From Nitrososphaerota archaeon (GTDB taxonomy: Archaea > Thermoproteota > Nitrososphaeria > Nitrososphaerales > Nitrosopumilaceae): a stretch of DNA of 5,850 nucleotides. A program made the translations under genes and the position numbers. Position 1 is the stretch's first letter; every line of letters begins with the position of its first letter. This document shows, piece after piece, positions 5,850-5,850 of the stretch. The notes under the pieces were generated by a model. That model was not told the origin of the DNA. It did no database searches and was given only the letters and a program-made list of their open reading frames with translations. The stretch is from the NCBI GenBank assembly GCA_016126025.1, contig JAEFDA010000139.1, positions 1-5,850 on the forward strand. The letters are read 5' to 3'.

Positions 5850-5850
5850 T

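Noticed and set aside
1..5850. tRNA, rRNA or CRISPR array
   Set aside because: No cloverleaf-like tRNA sequence, no rRNA signature and no regularly spaced short repeats were found on reading both strands.

Overview
The window looks like archaeal chromosome, most likely from a high-GC thaumarchaeon of the Cenarchaeum type. The evidence is indirect. Three genes begin at or very near a TATA-like box about 25-27 nt upstream, with no Shine-Dalgarno site (leaderless starts). Codon use is rich in AGG and ATA at fairly high GC. The transposases resemble archaeal IS605/TnpB, IS66 and IS630 types. The species assignment is inference; the archaeal promoter layout is read directly.

Layout. (1) 1-627, plus strand: the C-terminal part of a TnpB (IS605 OrfB) RNA-guided nuclease, cut off by the window edge, with its RuvC-II Glu, zinc ribbon and RuvC-III Asp intact. 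(2) 602-1322, minus strand, converging on and overlapping the tnpB 3' end: a multiply broken IS66 transposase with a frameshift, a TGA, a second frameshift, a large internal deletion and a lost C-terminus. Its promoter is still recognisable. (3) 1323-1696: spacer with T-tracts and a perfect 10-bp-arm palindrome. (4) 1697-2047: an unrecognised 116-aa ORF with a GTG start, followed by a possible 54-aa cysteine-rich ORF. (5) 2236-2455: AT-rich spacer. (6) 2456-2743: the C-terminal remnant of an IS630-type DDE transposase. Its end forms a 76-bp repeat that recurs at 5693-5768. (7) 2752-3032, minus strand: a decayed, unrecognised gene that stops exactly at the IS630 border. (8) 3065-5506, minus strand: the one large intact gene, an exported protein of 813 aa with two tandem LivK-type periplasmic-binding modules. 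It has no transporter partners in view. (9) 5536-5850: promoter and spacer, then a second decayed IS630 end and a possible truncated minus-strand gene running off the window.

Taken together, this is a mobile-element graveyard (three IS families in under 3 kb) beside a large solute-binding or sensor-like surface protein. The genes do not form a pathway. I see no convincing new defence or enzymatic system. The most useful leads are the paired IS630 ends, each abutting a different broken minus-strand reading frame; the duplicated binding protein; and a motif shared by the binding-protein promoter region and the IS66/tnpB junction.
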